Numbered from the stretch's first letter, positions 38,965-48,055 are shown. The stretch: DNA of 64,000 nucleotides from Streptomyces sp. NBC_00091 (GCF_026343185.1 NZ_JAPEMA010000001.1:868001-932000); one strand, 5' to 3'. Notes: generated by a model not told the origin, from the sequence alone. Numbers and translations are program-made.

Positions 38965-41900
38965 TCAGCGGAGCCGCTGGCTGATGACCTTCGAGACCCC
39001 GTCGCCCTGCATCGAGACGCCGTAGAGGGCGTCCGCGACCTCCATCGTCCGCTTCTGGTGCGTGATGACGATCAGCTGAGAGCTCTCCTGGAGCTCCTCC
39101 ATGATGCGGATCAGCCGCTGGAGGTTGGTGTCGTCCAGGGCGGCCTCGACCTCGTCCATCACGTAGAAGGGGCTGGGCCGCGCCTTGAAGATGGAGACAA
39201 GCAGCGCCACGGCCGTCAGCGACCGCTCGCCGCCGGACAGCAGGGACAGCCGCTTGACCTTCTTGCCGGGCGGGCGGGCCTCGACGTCCACGCCGGTCGC
39301 CAGCATGTTGTCCGGGTCGGTGAGCACCAGACGGCCCTCGCCGCCGGGGAACAGTCGCGAGAACACCCCCTCGAACTCACGGGCGGTGTCCCGGTACGCC
39401 TCGGTGAAGACCTGCTCGACCCGCTGGTCGACCTCCTTCACCACTTGAAGGAGGTCGGCGCGGGTCTTGCGCAGGTCCTCCAGCTGTTCGCTGAGGAACT
39501 GGTGGCGCTCCTCCAGGGCGGCGAACTCCTCCAGCGCGAGCGGGTTGACCTTGCCCAGCTGCTGGTAGGCACGCTCGGCCGCCCTGAGCCGCTTCTCCTG
39601 CCGGACCCGGTCGAAGGGGCCGGGCCGGTTGCGGGGGTGCTCCGGATCGTCCGGCAGCTCCTCGCCCTCGGCGGGCGGAGACGGCGGAACCGGCTGGTCG
39701 GGCCCGTACTCCGCCACCAGGGCGGCCGGCTCCACGCCCAGCTCCTCCAGCGCCCGCGTCTCCAGCTGCTCGATCCGCAGCCGCTTCTCGGCGCCGAGCA
39801 CCTCGCCGCGGTGTACGGAGTCCGTGAGCTTGTCGAGCTCGCCCTTGAGGTCGCGGCCCCGGCCGCGGGCCTCGCCGAGCTCCCGCTCGCGCAGCCCCTT
39901 GGCCTGCTCGGCGGCCGTCCGCTCCTGCTCGGCCCGGCCGATCGACACCTCCAGGTGCGCCAGCAGCTGGCGCGCCCCGTCGGCGACCGCCCGGCCCACC
40001 TCGGCCTCGTGGCGCAGCCGCTCGCGGCGCCGCTCCGCGCGGGCCCGGGCCTCGCGCTCGGCGCGGGCGCCCCGGTCGAGCGCGTCGGCCCGCCCGGCGA
40101 GCCCCTTGACCCGCTCCTCGTGGGTGCGCAGCTGGAGGCGGGCCTCCATCTCGGTCTGCCGCGCGTTCGCCCCGTCGGCGGCGAGGCGGTCGCGGGCCGA
40201 GGCGTCGGGCTCCTCGGCGAGCGGCAACTCCTGCGCCGCCTCGAGCCGCTCCGCGCATTCCTCTACGTCGACCCGCGCGCGCTCCAGCGCCTCCTGAGCC
40301 GTGGCTGCGGCCAGGGCGCTGCGCTCGGCTTCGCCCAGGGCCCCCTTCGCCTGCCCGGCGAGCCGGCCGAGCTGCTGGGCCACCCCCGCCCGGGCCTGCT
40401 CCCCGGCCCGGCGCCGCTCGGCCAGCTCCTCGGCGAGGGCGGCCGCCCCGGCGCGCCGGTCCTGGGCCGCCTCCTTCGCCGCGGCCAGCTCGCGGCACTC
40501 GGCTTCCAGCCGCTCCAGCTCCGCCGCCGCCTCGTCCACGGCGGCCTGCACCTCGATCAGGCTGGGCGCGCCGGCGGAGCCTCCGTGTGCGAGGTGCGCG
40601 CCGAGCACGTCCCCGTCGGCGGTCACCGCGATCAGGCCGGGCCGCTCGGCGACCACCGCCTCGGCCTCCTCCAGGGTCCCGACCACGACGTGCTCCCGCA
40701 GCACCCACGCCACGGCCCGCACCACCTCGGCATCCCCCCCGACCAACGCAGCAGCCTCCCACCACCGCCGCCCCACCACCACCCCAAGCCCCAGGGCAGA
40801 GCCCGCCTCGGGGTCCGGCGCAGAACCCGACCCGGGGTCCGGCGCAGAGCCCAACCCGAGGCCCAGGGCAGAGCCCACCCCGGAGTCCGGGGCGGAGCCC
40901 CGCACGGGGTCCGGGGCGGAGCCCCGGTTTCGGGAAGGGGCGGGGTGGGGGAATTCTCCCGGGCCCTCGGCCTGCCCGGGCAGCCCGGCACCGCCCGGGT
41001 GCGGGGCCTGCCCCGGAACCACGGCCGGGGCCGGGGCCGGGGCCGGAAGCACGGCCGGGGGCTGGCCCGGGACGGTGGGGGCCGGGGCGATCAGGAAGGT
41101 GGCCCGCCCCGCATCGGCGTCCCGCAGGTGCCGGATGGCCTCGGCGGCGGCCCCGGCCGAGGCAACGGCCACCGCATCCGCGGCGGAGCCAAGGGCCGCC
41201 GCCACCGCGACCTCGTACCCCGGGGCCACCGACACCCGCTCCGCCGCCGGCCCGAGCAGCCCGGCCAGCCGCTCGCGCGCGGCGAGCAGCGCCCCCGTCC
41301 CGTCCTTGCGCCGCAGCCCGAGCGCGAGCGCGTCCCGCCGCGCGGAGACGGCCGCGCGGGATCGTTCCGCCGAGGTCAGCGCCTCGCGGGCCGCCGCCAG
41401 CGCGGCCTCCGCCCCGGTCAGCCCGGCCTTCGCCGCCTCGTACTCCCCCTCCACCGAGGGGTCTTCGAGCCCGCCGACCTCCTCGGCCAGTTCCTCGTAC
41501 TCCTCCCGCGCGGCCACCGCCCGGGCCCGCGCCTCGTCCCGGGCCGCCACGAGCCGCTCGATCTCCGCCTGCGCCGCGCCCGCCCGCGAACGGGCCGCCC
41601 CCAGCCGCCCGGTCAGCCGGGCCAGTTCCTCACGCCGGTCGGCGATGGCCCGCGCGAGGTCCCGCAGCCGCCGCTCCTCCTCGGCCAGCGCGCGCTCCAG
41701 CTCGGCCCGGTGCGCGGCGGTGTCCTCCAGCGCCCGCTCGGCCGCCTCCAGAGCGGCCGTCAGCTCCGCCTCCTGCTCCCGGATCCGCGCGGCCTCCCGC
41801 TCCATCTCCTCGGGGTCGCGGCCCCGCCGCTCCTCCTCCACCGGGGCGGAGGCGCTCTTGACCCGGGCCTCGGCCAGGGACGCGGTCCCGCGTACCCGTT

Positions 41901-42792
41901 CGGCCAGTTGCGACAGCTCGTACCAGGTCTGCTGGGCCCGCTGGAGCCGGGGCGCGAGGCGCCGTACCGATTCCTCCAGCTCGGCCTCGCGCCGCAGCGC
42001 GTCCTCGAGGTCCCGCTCGGCGGACTCCTTGCGCTCCTTCAGTGCGGCCTCGTCCGCGATCTCCGCGTCGAGGGCGCCCCTGAGGGCCACAAGGTCGTCG
42101 GCGAGCAGCCGCAGCTTCGCGTCGCGCAGGTCCGCCTGGATCACGGCGGCCCGGCGGGCCACCGCCGCCTGCCGTCCCAGGGGCTTGAGCTGGCGGCGCA
42201 GTTCGTCGGTCAGGTCCTGCACCCGCGCGAGGTTGGCCTGCATCGCGTCGAGTTTGCGCAGCGCCTTCTCCTTGCGCTTGCGGTGCTTGAGTACGCCCGC
42301 GGCCTCCTCGATGAAGGCGCGGCGGCCCATCGGGTCGGCGTGCAGGACGGAGTCGAGCTGGCCCTGTCCGACGATGACGTGCATCTCGCGGCCGATGCCG
42401 GAGTCGGAGAGCAGCTCCTGGATGTCGAGGAGCCGGCAGGTGTCCCCGTTGATCTGGTACTCGCTGCTGCCGCCGCGGAACATGATCCGCGTGATGGTGA
42501 CCTCGGCGTACTCGATCGGCAGGGCGCCGTCGCAGTTGTCGATGGTGAGGGAGACCTCGGCCCGCCCCAGCGGCGGCCGTCCCGTCGTGCCCGCGAAGAT
42601 GACGTCTTCCATCTTCCCGCCGCGCAGGGATTTGGCTCCCTGTTCCCCCATGACCCAGGACAGCGCGTCGACCACGTTGGACTTGCCCGATCCGTTCGGG
42701 CCGACGACGCAGGTGATGCCCGGTTCGAAGCGCAGGGTGGTAGCGGAGGCAAACGATTTGAAGCCACGCAGGGTCAGGGACTTGAGGTGCAC
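38965..42792 (-). CDS. smc: Chromosome segregation protein SMC
   Basis: A 1275-residue condensin ATPase. N-terminal head MHLKSLTLRGFKSF with Walker A GPNGSGKS, long coiled coils, a hinge at about 500-720, and the C-terminal signature LSGGERSLTAVALL with Walker B FYVMDEVEAALDD. Streptomyces SMC is about 1190 residues. The excess matches a Pro/Ala/Gly-rich insertion at about 570-667 inside the hinge, containing GSAPDP-type repeats. Works with ScpA/ScpB and ParB. Confidence 0.94.
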   Translation of the reverse strand: MHLKSLTLRGFKSFASATTLRFEPGITCVVGPNGSGKSNVVDALSWVMGEQGAKSLRGGKMEDVIFAGTTGRPPLGRAEVSLTIDNCDGALPIEYAEVTITRIMFRGGSSEYQINGDTCRLLDIQELLSDSGIGREMHVIVGQGQLDSVLHADPMGRRAFIEEAAGVLKHRKRKEKALRKLDAMQANLARVQDLTDELRRQLKPLGRQAAVARRAAVIQADLRDAKLRLLADDLVALRGALDAEIADEAALKERKESAERDLEDALRREAELEESVRRLAPRLQRAQQTWYELSQLAERVRGTASLAEARVKSASAPVEEERRGRDPEEMEREAARIREQEAELTAALEAAERALEDTAAHRAELERALAEEERRLRDLARAIADRREELARLTGRLGAARSRAGAAQAEIERLVAARDEARARAVAAREEYEELAEEVGGLEDPSVEGEYEAAKAGLTGAEAALAAAREALTSAERSRAAVSARRDALALGLRRKDGTGALLAARERLAGLLGPAAERVSVAPGYEVAVAAALGSAADAVAVASAGAAAEAIRHLRDADAGRATFLIAPAPTVPGQPPAVLPAPAPAPAVVPGQAPHPGGAGLPGQAEGPGEFPHPAPSRNRGSAPDPVRGSAPDSGVGSALGLGLGSAPDPGSGSAPDPEAGSALGLGVVVGRRWWEAAALVGGDAEVVRAVAWVLREHVVVGTLEEAEAVVAERPGLIAVTADGDVLGAHLAHGGSAGAPSLIEVQAAVDEAAAELERLEAECRELAAAKEAAQDRRAGAAALAEELAERRRAGEQARAGVAQQLGRLAGQAKGALGEAERSALAAATAQEALERARVDVEECAERLEAAQELPLAEEPDASARDRLAADGANARQTEMEARLQLRTHEERVKGLAGRADALDRGARAEREARARAERRRERLRHEAEVGRAVADGARQLLAHLEVSIGRAEQERTAAEQAKGLRERELGEARGRGRDLKGELDKLTDSVHRGEVLGAEKRLRIEQLETRALEELGVEPAALVAEYGPDQPVPPSPPAEGEELPDDPEHPRNRPGPFDRVRQEKRLRAAERAYQQLGKVNPLALEEFAALEERHQFLSEQLEDLRKTRADLLQVVKEVDQRVEQVFTEAYRDTAREFEGVFSRLFPGGEGRLVLTDPDNMLATGVDVEARPPGKKVKRLSLLSGGERSLTAVALLVSIFKARPSPFYVMDEVEAALDDTNLQRLIRIMEELQESSQLIVITHQKRTMEVADALYGVSMQGDGVSKVISQRLR
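40790..40960. repeat. Degenerate about 24-bp repeats inside the smc hinge
   Basis: Five to six loosely repeated units of the type ggggtccggcgcagagccc. Translated on the smc strand they give GSAPDPxxGSAPD. The sequence ggggtccggggcggagcccc resembles the flanks of the palindrome at 25861-25963, a Streptomyces intergenic repeat. Confidence 0.7.
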
Positions 42793-42876
42793 GCCGCCGG
42801 ACTCTACCTTTCACGTTCGGTTTCGCCCATGAAGGTGCAGGGCACATCAGACGTTAAAGGAATCAGCCCCCCACCT

Positions 42877-42948
42877 GGCGCAATGGCCGGCCCGACGCCC
42901 GGCGCAATGCCCGGCCCGACGCCCGGCGCAGTGCCGGGCCCGGTGCCT
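42877..42948. repeat. Three tandem 24-bp repeats upstream of smc
   Basis: Units 42877-42900, 42901-42924 and 42925-42948, ggcgcaatgcccggcccgac plus gccc, the first two differing at one base and the third at several. They lie 85-156 bases before the smc start, in its probable leader. Confidence 0.8.
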
Positions 42949-42975
42949 CGGCGGCAGGAAAGAGCGGCAAGAAAG

Positions 42976-42997
42976 AAGGGACGCCAGGGCGTCCCTT
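42976..42997 (-). terminator. Hairpin 3' of the small coiled-coil gene
   Basis: 10-bp arms 42976-42985 and 42988-42997 (aagggacgcc and complement), about 44 bases past the stop of the 71-residue gene. Ends in a short T-containing stretch on the minus strand. Confidence 0.55.
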
Positions 42998-43040
42998 GCA
43001 TATCATTCGGGGCTGGAATCGAGCGACGAGTGAGCGCGGA

Positions 43041-43256
43041 TCAGGTGAGCGCAGGCTCCGCCTGGGGTACGTCGATGTCGATGCTGTCCAGCAACGAGTC
43101 TCCGTGCTGAGCGGCGGCCGCGGTCAGAGCGTCGTTCTCGGACTGGATCCGTCCGAGCTCGGACTCGAGGTCCTGGACGCGCTGCTGAAGCCGTCGCATC
43201 TCGGCGAGGAGTCGCGGGTCGGAACCGCCGACGTAACCGAGAAGCGCCTTTGCCAT
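43041..43256 (-). CDS. Small coiled-coil protein, conserved hypothetical
   Basis: 71 residues starting MAKALLGYVGGSDPRLLAEM, then a coiled coil with heptads (RRLQQRVQDLESELGRIQSENDAL in pieces) and an acidic tail ending in DIDVPQAEPALT. I do not recognise a functional family, but I believe a similar small protein stands beside smc in other Streptomyces. Codon use is normal for the genome. It has its own hairpin terminator and lies between acyP and smc. Confidence 0.75.
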   Translation of the reverse strand: MAKALLGYVGGSDPRLLAEMRRLQQRVQDLESELGRIQSENDALTAAAAQHGDSLLDSIDIDVPQAEPALT

Positions 43257-43623
43257 GATGGATGGTCCTCCACACTGAGTGACCGACCGAAGCGGTGTGG
43301 GTCGTGAGGGAATCGCACCCGCGGATGTCCGACAGCGACTGTCAGTCACTGCACTCGTTCTCTTGCTGACGCTGCCTACTGCCAGCACTGCCAAACAGCT
43401 CAGGTGCGCGGGGCTTCCAGCGTCTCACCAAAAAGTTTGACGGTCAACACGATCACGCCCCGTATCGGCGGGCGGCCCGGTCCGCACAAGGGGCGGAGGG
43501 ATCAACCTCGCCTCCGAGCCTTCCACGGATCGTCCGCCGCGGCAACGCGTCGGCGGCGAATGCGCAGATCCGACCGGGTGCGGCCCTTCCGGGGATCTGA
43601 TCAGTCCATGATCAGTCGATTGA
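43257..43623. other. Intergenic region between acyP and the coiled-coil gene
   Basis: 367 bases with no convincing gene. Just past the acyP stop are three TGATCA palindromes (43598, 43609 and 43621) spaced 11 and 12 bases. The region near 43330-43400 is AT-richer and probably carries the promoter of the small gene. Confidence 0.55.
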
Positions 43624-43905
43624 TCACCGGATCTCGAAGCCGTCGTAGCCACCGCGCGGTGTGCCCCAGATCTCTGTCACCCCGTCCACCCGTCCGGGCG
43701 TGTCGGCGGAGCGGAGCCAATCCAGCAGCCGGTGGCAATTCTCACGTTGACCTTCGGCCACCACCTGCACTCGACCGTCGTCGAGGTTGAGCGCGAAGCC
43801 GATCATGCCGCCGATCTCCAGAGCATTGGCCCTGGTGAACCAGCGGAAGCCCACTCCCTGTACACGGCCGCGCACCCAGGCGGTCATGCGGACATCTTCA
43901 TTCAT
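43624..43905 (-). CDS. acyP: Acylphosphatase
   Basis: A 93-residue enzyme hydrolysing acyl phosphates. The signature [11 protein letters not shown] contains the catalytic Arg, and the Asn is in [11 protein letters not shown]. The start may instead be the ATG six codons in (43887); neither has a strong Shine-Dalgarno. Acylphosphatase near smc and rnc is a common actinobacterial arrangement. Confidence 0.93.
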   Translation of the reverse strand: MNEDVRMTAWVRGRVQGVGFRWFTRANALEIGGMIGFALNLDDGRVQVVAEGQRENCHRLLDWLRSADTPGRVDGVTEIWGTPRGGYDGFEIR

Positions 43906-43982
43906 GCATGAACGCTAACCGGGCAAACGGTTTCGGGGCCCATCGCCCCCTTGGCTCATCGGCTACAGTCCCCCACCAGCGA

Positions 43983-44000
43983 CTCACCCGTTCGGGTGAG
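43983..44000 (+). promoter_or_regulatory. Leader hairpin before the CAP-domain gene
   Basis: ctcacccg-tt-cgggtgag, a perfect 8-bp stem 37 bases before the start codon. Could be an operator palindrome or a mRNA hairpin. I see no match to a named riboswitch. Confidence 0.4.
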
Positions 44001-44036
44001 CAAAGTTTGATCTTGCAAAGGGAAGGCTCGCCGCCC

Positions 44037-44915
44037 ATGGGACGCCACCGACTCCACGCCGCGCCTCGGCGCGGTGCCAAGCGCACCGCCGTGCGCGCCG
44101 GGCTGCTCGGCGTGTCCGCGGCCGTGGCCCTCGGCACGGCGGCCGTGACGACCGGGTTCGTGCCGGTCGGCGGCGCCTTCCCCTACGTCGGCACGGGCGC
44201 CGGGGACAAGACGGAGGCCCGGGCCAAGCCCTCCGCCGACGCCGACGCCGACGCCGGCGCGGGGCTGGAGCAGCAGGGCGGCCTGGCCAACCTGTCGGGC
44301 CGGGCCTCCTCCGCCCCCGAGGCGGGCACGCCCTCGGCCACCCCCTCGGCCTCCCCCAGCCCCTCCACCTCGCCCTCCCCGTCGGCATCGCCCTCGACCA
44401 CTCCCTCCCCCTCGGCCTCCACCAAGGAGCCGGAGAAGAGGGAGCCAGAGAAGAGCGCGGCCCCGCAGCCGCCGAAGCCGGCCGCCCCCAAGCCCCCGGC
44501 GGCGCCGAAGCCCGCGGCCCCGACGGCCGGGGACGGGCACTCCGCCGAGGAGGCCGCGGTGCTCGCCCTGGTGAACCAGGAGCGCGCCCAGGCCGGGTGC
44601 GTCCCGGTCCGGGCCAACCCGCCGCTGGCGGCGCTGGCCGGTGCCTTCAGCAAGGACATGGCCGTACGGGGCTTCTTCGACCACACCGACCCGGACGGGA
44701 ACACCCCGTGGCAGCGGGCCCAGAACGCGGGGATCTCCGGCATGGGCGGCGAGAACATCGCGCGCGGCCAGGGGGACGCGAAGTCGGTGATGGAGTCCTG
44801 GATGAAGAGCCCGGGCCACAAGGCGAACATCCTCAACTGCGAATTCCGCACCCTGGGCGTCGGTGTCCACTTCGGCTCCGGCGGCCCCTGGTGGACCCAG
44901 GACTTCGGCTTCTGA
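44037..44915 (+). CDS. Secreted CAP-domain (SCP-like) protein
   Basis: 292 residues. A basic N-terminus and hydrophobic stretch (AGLLGVSAAVALGTAAVTT) form a signal or anchor, followed by a long Ser/Pro/Thr/Lys linker (about 85-160) and a C-terminal CAP domain with its His/Glu tetrad: FFDHTDPDG, GENIARG and SPGHKANIL. Bacterial CAP proteins act outside the cell; function is unresolved. ATG with GGAAGG upstream. Confidence 0.9.
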   Translation: MGRHRLHAAPRRGAKRTAVRAGLLGVSAAVALGTAAVTTGFVPVGGAFPYVGTGAGDKTEARAKPSADADADAGAGLEQQGGLANLSGRASSAPEAGTPSATPSASPSPSTSPSPSASPSTTPSPSASTKEPEKREPEKSAAPQPPKPAAPKPPAAPKPAAPTAGDGHSAEEAAVLALVNQERAQAGCVPVRANPPLAALAGAFSKDMAVRGFFDHTDPDGNTPWQRAQNAGISGMGGENIARGQGDAKSVMESWMKSPGHKANILNCEFRTLGVGVHFGSGGPWWTQDFGF

Positions 44916-44965
44916 CGGCCTGCCGGTCCGACGGACTGACGGCCTGACGGCCTGCCGGTCCGACG
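44914..44965 (+). repeat. Direct repeat of 20 bp past the CAP gene
   Basis: gacggcctgccggtccgacg occurs at 44914-44933 and 44946-44965. Shorter copies of gacggcctga lie between. It fills the gap between the convergent CAP and WrbA-like genes. Confidence 0.7.
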
Positions 44966-44978
44966 AACCGCCGGTCAG

Positions 44979-45590
44979 TCAGACTCCGGCGGCCGCCAGG
45001 GCCGCCCGGCCCGCCACGACCACGCGGGTGTGCTCGGCGACCCGCCGGCCGAGGTGCTCGGCGGTCGCGATGTCGGCCTTGTGCACGCCCTCCGGGCCCT
45101 CGTCGGAGTTGGTCTGGGCGGCCGCGCCGGAGAAGAAGCCGAGACGGTTGAGGTCGAACTCGGAGCCGGCGGTGGAGTTCCAGCCCGGCTTCAGGCCCAG
45201 GTTGACCCAGCTCATGCCGTGCTGCGAGGCCAGCGTCTGGAAGAACTGCAGGGTGTGGAGCTTGTCGCCGGACTTGGAGCCGGAGTTGGTGAACCCGGCG
45301 GCCACCTTGTCCTGCCACACATCGCCGAACCAGCGCTTCGAGGTGGCCTCGGCGAAGACGTGGAAGGCGCCGGAAGCGGTGCCCATGTAGGTCGGGGAGC
45401 CGAAGACGATCGCGTCGGAGCCGTCCAGCAGCTCCCACTCGGCGTCCCCGATCTCGTCGACCTTGATCAGGTGGACCGTGGCCCCCGTGGCGGCGGCGCC
45501 CGCCCGCACGGCCTCGGCGACGACGGCGGTGTGGCCGTATCCCGAGTGGTAGGCGATGGAGACGACGGGGGTGGGGGTGTTCGCGGACAT
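44979..45590 (-). CDS. Flavodoxin-family NAD(P)H:quinone oxidoreductase (WrbA-like)
   Basis: A 203-residue flavodoxin fold: SIAYHSGYGHTAVVAEAV is the FMN phosphate loop and DAIVFGSPTYMGTASG the second flavin loop. WrbA-type enzymes reduce quinones by two electrons. It is divergent from an HxlR regulator, with a palindromic operator candidate between, so it is probably the regulator's target and responds to electrophile or quinone stress. Confidence 0.9.
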   Translation of the reverse strand: MSANTPTPVVSIAYHSGYGHTAVVAEAVRAGAAATGATVHLIKVDEIGDAEWELLDGSDAIVFGSPTYMGTASGAFHVFAEATSKRWFGDVWQDKVAAGFTNSGSKSGDKLHTLQFFQTLASQHGMSWVNLGLKPGWNSTAGSEFDLNRLGFFSGAAAQTNSDEGPEGVHKADIATAEHLGRRVAEHTRVVVAGRAALAAAGV

Positions 45591-45647
45591 GGCTGTTCTC
45601 CTCAGAGCGTGCGGTGAACCGCGGTGCGGCTGAGGAAAAGAGAATCA

Positions 45648-45679
45648 CTAACTTTTAGAAAGCGCAAGCAGACAGTTAG
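45648..45679. promoter_or_regulatory. Candidate HxlR operator between divergent genes
   Basis: ctaact at 45648-45653 and agttag at 45674-45679 form an inverted repeat with 20 bases between, in a notably AT-rich stretch. HxlR/YodB-type regulators bind such spaced TACT/AGTA-like palindromes. Confidence 0.5.
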
Positions 45680-45704
45680 CGCTGCCCGGGAGTACGCTTG
45701 GTCC

Positions 45705-46109
45705 ATGGAGACCCCTGTCTGTACCGAAGCCATCGCGGACGACCTGCCGTTCGACGTCTTCGCCCGCGCCTGCCCCTCGCGCGAAACCCTGGAACACGTC
45801 ACGGGCCGCTGGGGCAGCCTCACCGTCGGCGCCCTCCAGGAGGGCCCGTGCCGCTTCAACGAGCTGCGCCGCAAGGTCGACGGCGTGAGCGAGAAGATGC
45901 TCTCCCAGACCCTCCACGCCCTGGAGCGCGACGGCATCGTCCACCGTGAGGCGCAGCCGACCAACCCGCCCCGCGTCGACTACGAGCTGACCCCGCTGGG
46001 CCGCGAGATCGCCGCCCGCCTGCTCTCCCTGATCCACTTCCTGGAGGGCAGCATGGACGAGGTCCTGGTCTCCCGGCAGACCTACGACGCCGCGCGCGGC
46101 GGCCGCTGA
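45705..46109 (+). CDS. HxlR-family transcriptional regulator
   Basis: A 134-residue winged helix-turn-helix protein: [60 protein letters not shown]. Two Cys near the N-terminus (6 and 23) could sense oxidants as in YodB/QorR. ATG at 45705. It overlaps the end of mutM by 28 bases, tail to tail. Confidence 0.92.
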   Translation: METPVCTEAIADDLPFDVFARACPSRETLEHVTGRWGSLTVGALQEGPCRFNELRRKVDGVSEKMLSQTLHALERDGIVHREAQPTNPPRVDYELTPLGREIAARLLSLIHFLEGSMDEVLVSRQTYDAARGGR

Positions 46110-46951
46110 CACCGCGGGCAGAAGTAGCTGGACCGGTTCATCCACGCCCTCCGCCGCATCGGCGTACCGCAGCGGCGGCAGGGCTCGCCCTCGCGCCCGT
46201 AGGCGTCCAGAGACCGGTCGAAGTAGCCGGACTCGCCGTTCACGTTGACGTACAGGCTGTCGAAGCTGGTCCCGCCGACCGCGAGCGCGGCGTTCATGAC
46301 CTCCCGCACATGGGTCAGGAGTTCCGCGCTCCGGGGGCGGGTGAGGGTGGCGGTGGGGCGCTCGTAGTGCAGCTTCGCGCGCCACAGGGCCTCGTCGGCG
46401 TAGATGTTGCCGACCCCGCTGATCAGCGACTGGTCCAGCAGGGCCCGCTTGACGGTGGTGCGCTTCGCGCGCAGCGCCAGGTGGTAGGCCCCCTCGTCGA
46501 AGAGCGGGTCCAGCGGGTCGCGGGCGATGTGCGCGATCACGTCGGGCAGTCCCTCGGCGCTGCCGGGGACGGTCTCGTGCAGCGAGAGCCCGCCGAAGGT
46601 GCGCTGGTCGACGAAGCGCAGCTCGGTGCCCGCGTCGTCGGCGAAGCGGACGCGGATCCGCAGGTGCTTCTCATCGGGGGCGCCGGCCGGCTGCACCAGC
46701 AGCTGCCCGCTCATCCCGAGGTGCCCGAGGACGGACAGGTCCCGCCCCTCCAGGGGCAGCCACAGGTACTTCCCGCGCCGCCGGGGCACCCCGATGGTCT
46801 GCCCGGCCAGGCGCGCCGCGAAATCGGCCCCGCCCGCCAGGTGCCTGCGTACGGCCCGGGGGTGGAGCACCTCCACCGCGTCGACGGTCCGCCCGGCCAC
46901 CCAGCGCTCCAGGCCGCGCCGCACCACTTCGACTTCGGGCAGCTCGGGCAT
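46082..46951 (-). CDS. mutM: Formamidopyrimidine-DNA glycosylase
   Basis: A 289-residue bifunctional glycosylase/AP lyase removing 8-oxoguanine. N-terminus [15 protein letters not shown] with the catalytic Pro2 and Glu3, the helix-two-turn-helix around [15 protein letters not shown], and the C-terminal zinc finger [11 protein letters not shown]...FCPRCQ. Follows rnc by 84 bases, a standard order. Confidence 0.95.
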   Translation of the reverse strand: MPELPEVEVVRRGLERWVAGRTVDAVEVLHPRAVRRHLAGGADFAARLAGQTIGVPRRRGKYLWLPLEGRDLSVLGHLGMSGQLLVQPAGAPDEKHLRIRVRFADDAGTELRFVDQRTFGGLSLHETVPGSAEGLPDVIAHIARDPLDPLFDEGAYHLALRAKRTTVKRALLDQSLISGVGNIYADEALWRAKLHYERPTATLTRPRSAELLTHVREVMNAALAVGGTSFDSLYVNVNGESGYFDRSLDAYGREGEPCRRCGTPMRRRAWMNRSSYFCPRCQRPPRAAS

Positions 46952-47035
46952 GGTGTTCCTCCTGGGTGGGACGCGGCGGCGAACAGGAAACCCCGCCGCA
47001 CCGGGGTGCGACGGGGTCACTGTAGAAGAAAGCGG

Positions 47036-47860
47036 TCAGGCGTCCGGCGCCGGGGCGACGGGCGCCTGCGCCCCGCCGTCCTGTGCCGGAGCGGCGGCGG
47101 AAGCAGCGGCTTCCGCCGCCTTCCGCTCGTCCGCGGCGGCGCGGATACCGCGCCACGCGGACTCCGCCGCCTGCTGTTCCGCTTCCTTCTTGCTGCGGCC
47201 GGTGCCGGTGCCGTACGAGACACCACCGACGCGAGCGGCAGCTGTGAAGGTCTTCTCGTGGTCCGGTCCGGTCTCGGTGACCAGGTACTCCGGTACACCA
47301 AGGCCTTCGGCCGCCGTGAGCTCCTGGAGACTGGTCTTCCAGTCCAGGCCGGCCCCGAGGTTGGAGGACTTCTCGATGAGCGGGTCGAAGAGCCGGTGAA
47401 CCAGCTCCGAGGCCGCTTCGAGGCCCTTGTCGAGGTAGACGGCGCCGATCACCGCTTCCAGGGTGTCGGCGAGGATGGAGGCCTTGTCCCGCCCGCCCGT
47501 GCCCTCTTCGCCCCGGCCGAGCCGGATGAAGGAGCCGAGTTCGAGGCCGCGCCCGACCTCCGCCAGCGCACGAGAGTTGACCACCGCGGCCCGCAGTTTG
47601 GCCAGCTGGCCTTCCGGCAGATCGGGGTGGGTCGTGTACAGCGTGTCCGTGACCACCAGGCCCAGCACGGAGTCCCCGAGGAACTCCAGGCGTTCGTTGG
47701 TGGGCAGACCGCCGTTCTCGTACGCGTACGAACGGTGGGTCAGCGCACGCACCAGAAGGGCGGACTCGAGTTGGTACCCGAGCCGCCCTTCCAGAAGCGT
47801 GTGGGACGAGGCCGCGTTGTTACTGTCTGCCTGCTTCTCAGCGTTGGACAGCTCAGACAT
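47036..47860 (-). CDS. rnc: Ribonuclease III
   Basis: 274 residues: RNase III domain with [18 protein letters not shown] and the second acidic motif [15 protein letters not shown], then a dsRNA-binding domain ([11 protein letters not shown] to [10 protein letters not shown]). The C-terminal 30 residues are Ala/Pro-rich. It processes rRNA and mRNA; in S. coelicolor it is AbsB, a global regulator of antibiotic synthesis. Confidence 0.95.
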   Translation of the reverse strand: MSELSNAEKQADSNNAASSHTLLEGRLGYQLESALLVRALTHRSYAYENGGLPTNERLEFLGDSVLGLVVTDTLYTTHPDLPEGQLAKLRAAVVNSRALAEVGRGLELGSFIRLGRGEEGTGGRDKASILADTLEAVIGAVYLDKGLEAASELVHRLFDPLIEKSSNLGAGLDWKTSLQELTAAEGLGVPEYLVTETGPDHEKTFTAAARVGGVSYGTGTGRSKKEAEQQAAESAWRGIRAAADERKAAEAAASAAAPAQDGGAQAPVAPAPDA

Positions 47861-47879
47861 TGCGCCTCTCACCAGCCGC

Positions 47880-48053
47880 TCAGACCTCGAGGACCTGGCG
47901 CTTGTTGTAGGTGCCGCAGCTCGGGCACGCGATGTGCTGGAGCTTCGGCTCCTGGCAACGCTCACACGAAACCAGGGTGGGGACCGCAGCCTTCCACTGC
48001 GACCGGCGGTGGCGCGTGTTGCTGCGCGACATCTTCCGCTTCGGAACAGCCAC
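47880..48053 (-). CDS. rpmF: 50S ribosomal protein L32
   Basis: A 57-residue protein read from GTG at 48053: [20 protein letters not shown], then a zinc ribbon with CERC and CPSC, ending KRQVLEV. Zinc-binding (C+) form. AGGAG lies about 8 bases upstream. The start is 2 bases past the DUF177 stop, so the two are coupled, as is usual. Confidence 0.95.
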   Translation of the reverse strand: MAVPKRKMSRSNTRHRRSQWKAAVPTLVSCERCQEPKLQHIACPSCGTYNKRQVLEV

Positions 48054-48055
48054 GG

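Noticed and set aside
40790..40960. Possible CRISPR array inside smc
   Set aside because: Units are degenerate, contiguous without spacers, and translate into a smooth low-complexity protein loop.
42804..43001. A 65-codon minus-strand frame with PGVGP repeats before smc
   Set aside because: It is the 24-bp tandem repeat plus the hairpin at 42976-42997 read in frame; no homology or Shine-Dalgarno supports it.
38950..43110. A 1386-codon plus-strand open frame opposite smc
   Set aside because: It mirrors the smc coding strand, is Arg/Gly/Leu-rich without family motifs, and arises from high third-position GC. SMC on the minus strand has full domain support.
43906..44036. Possible c-di-AMP riboswitch before the CAP-domain gene
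   Set aside because: Such riboswitches precede some Streptomyces wall enzymes, but only an 8-bp hairpin is present and the leader is too short for the conserved core.
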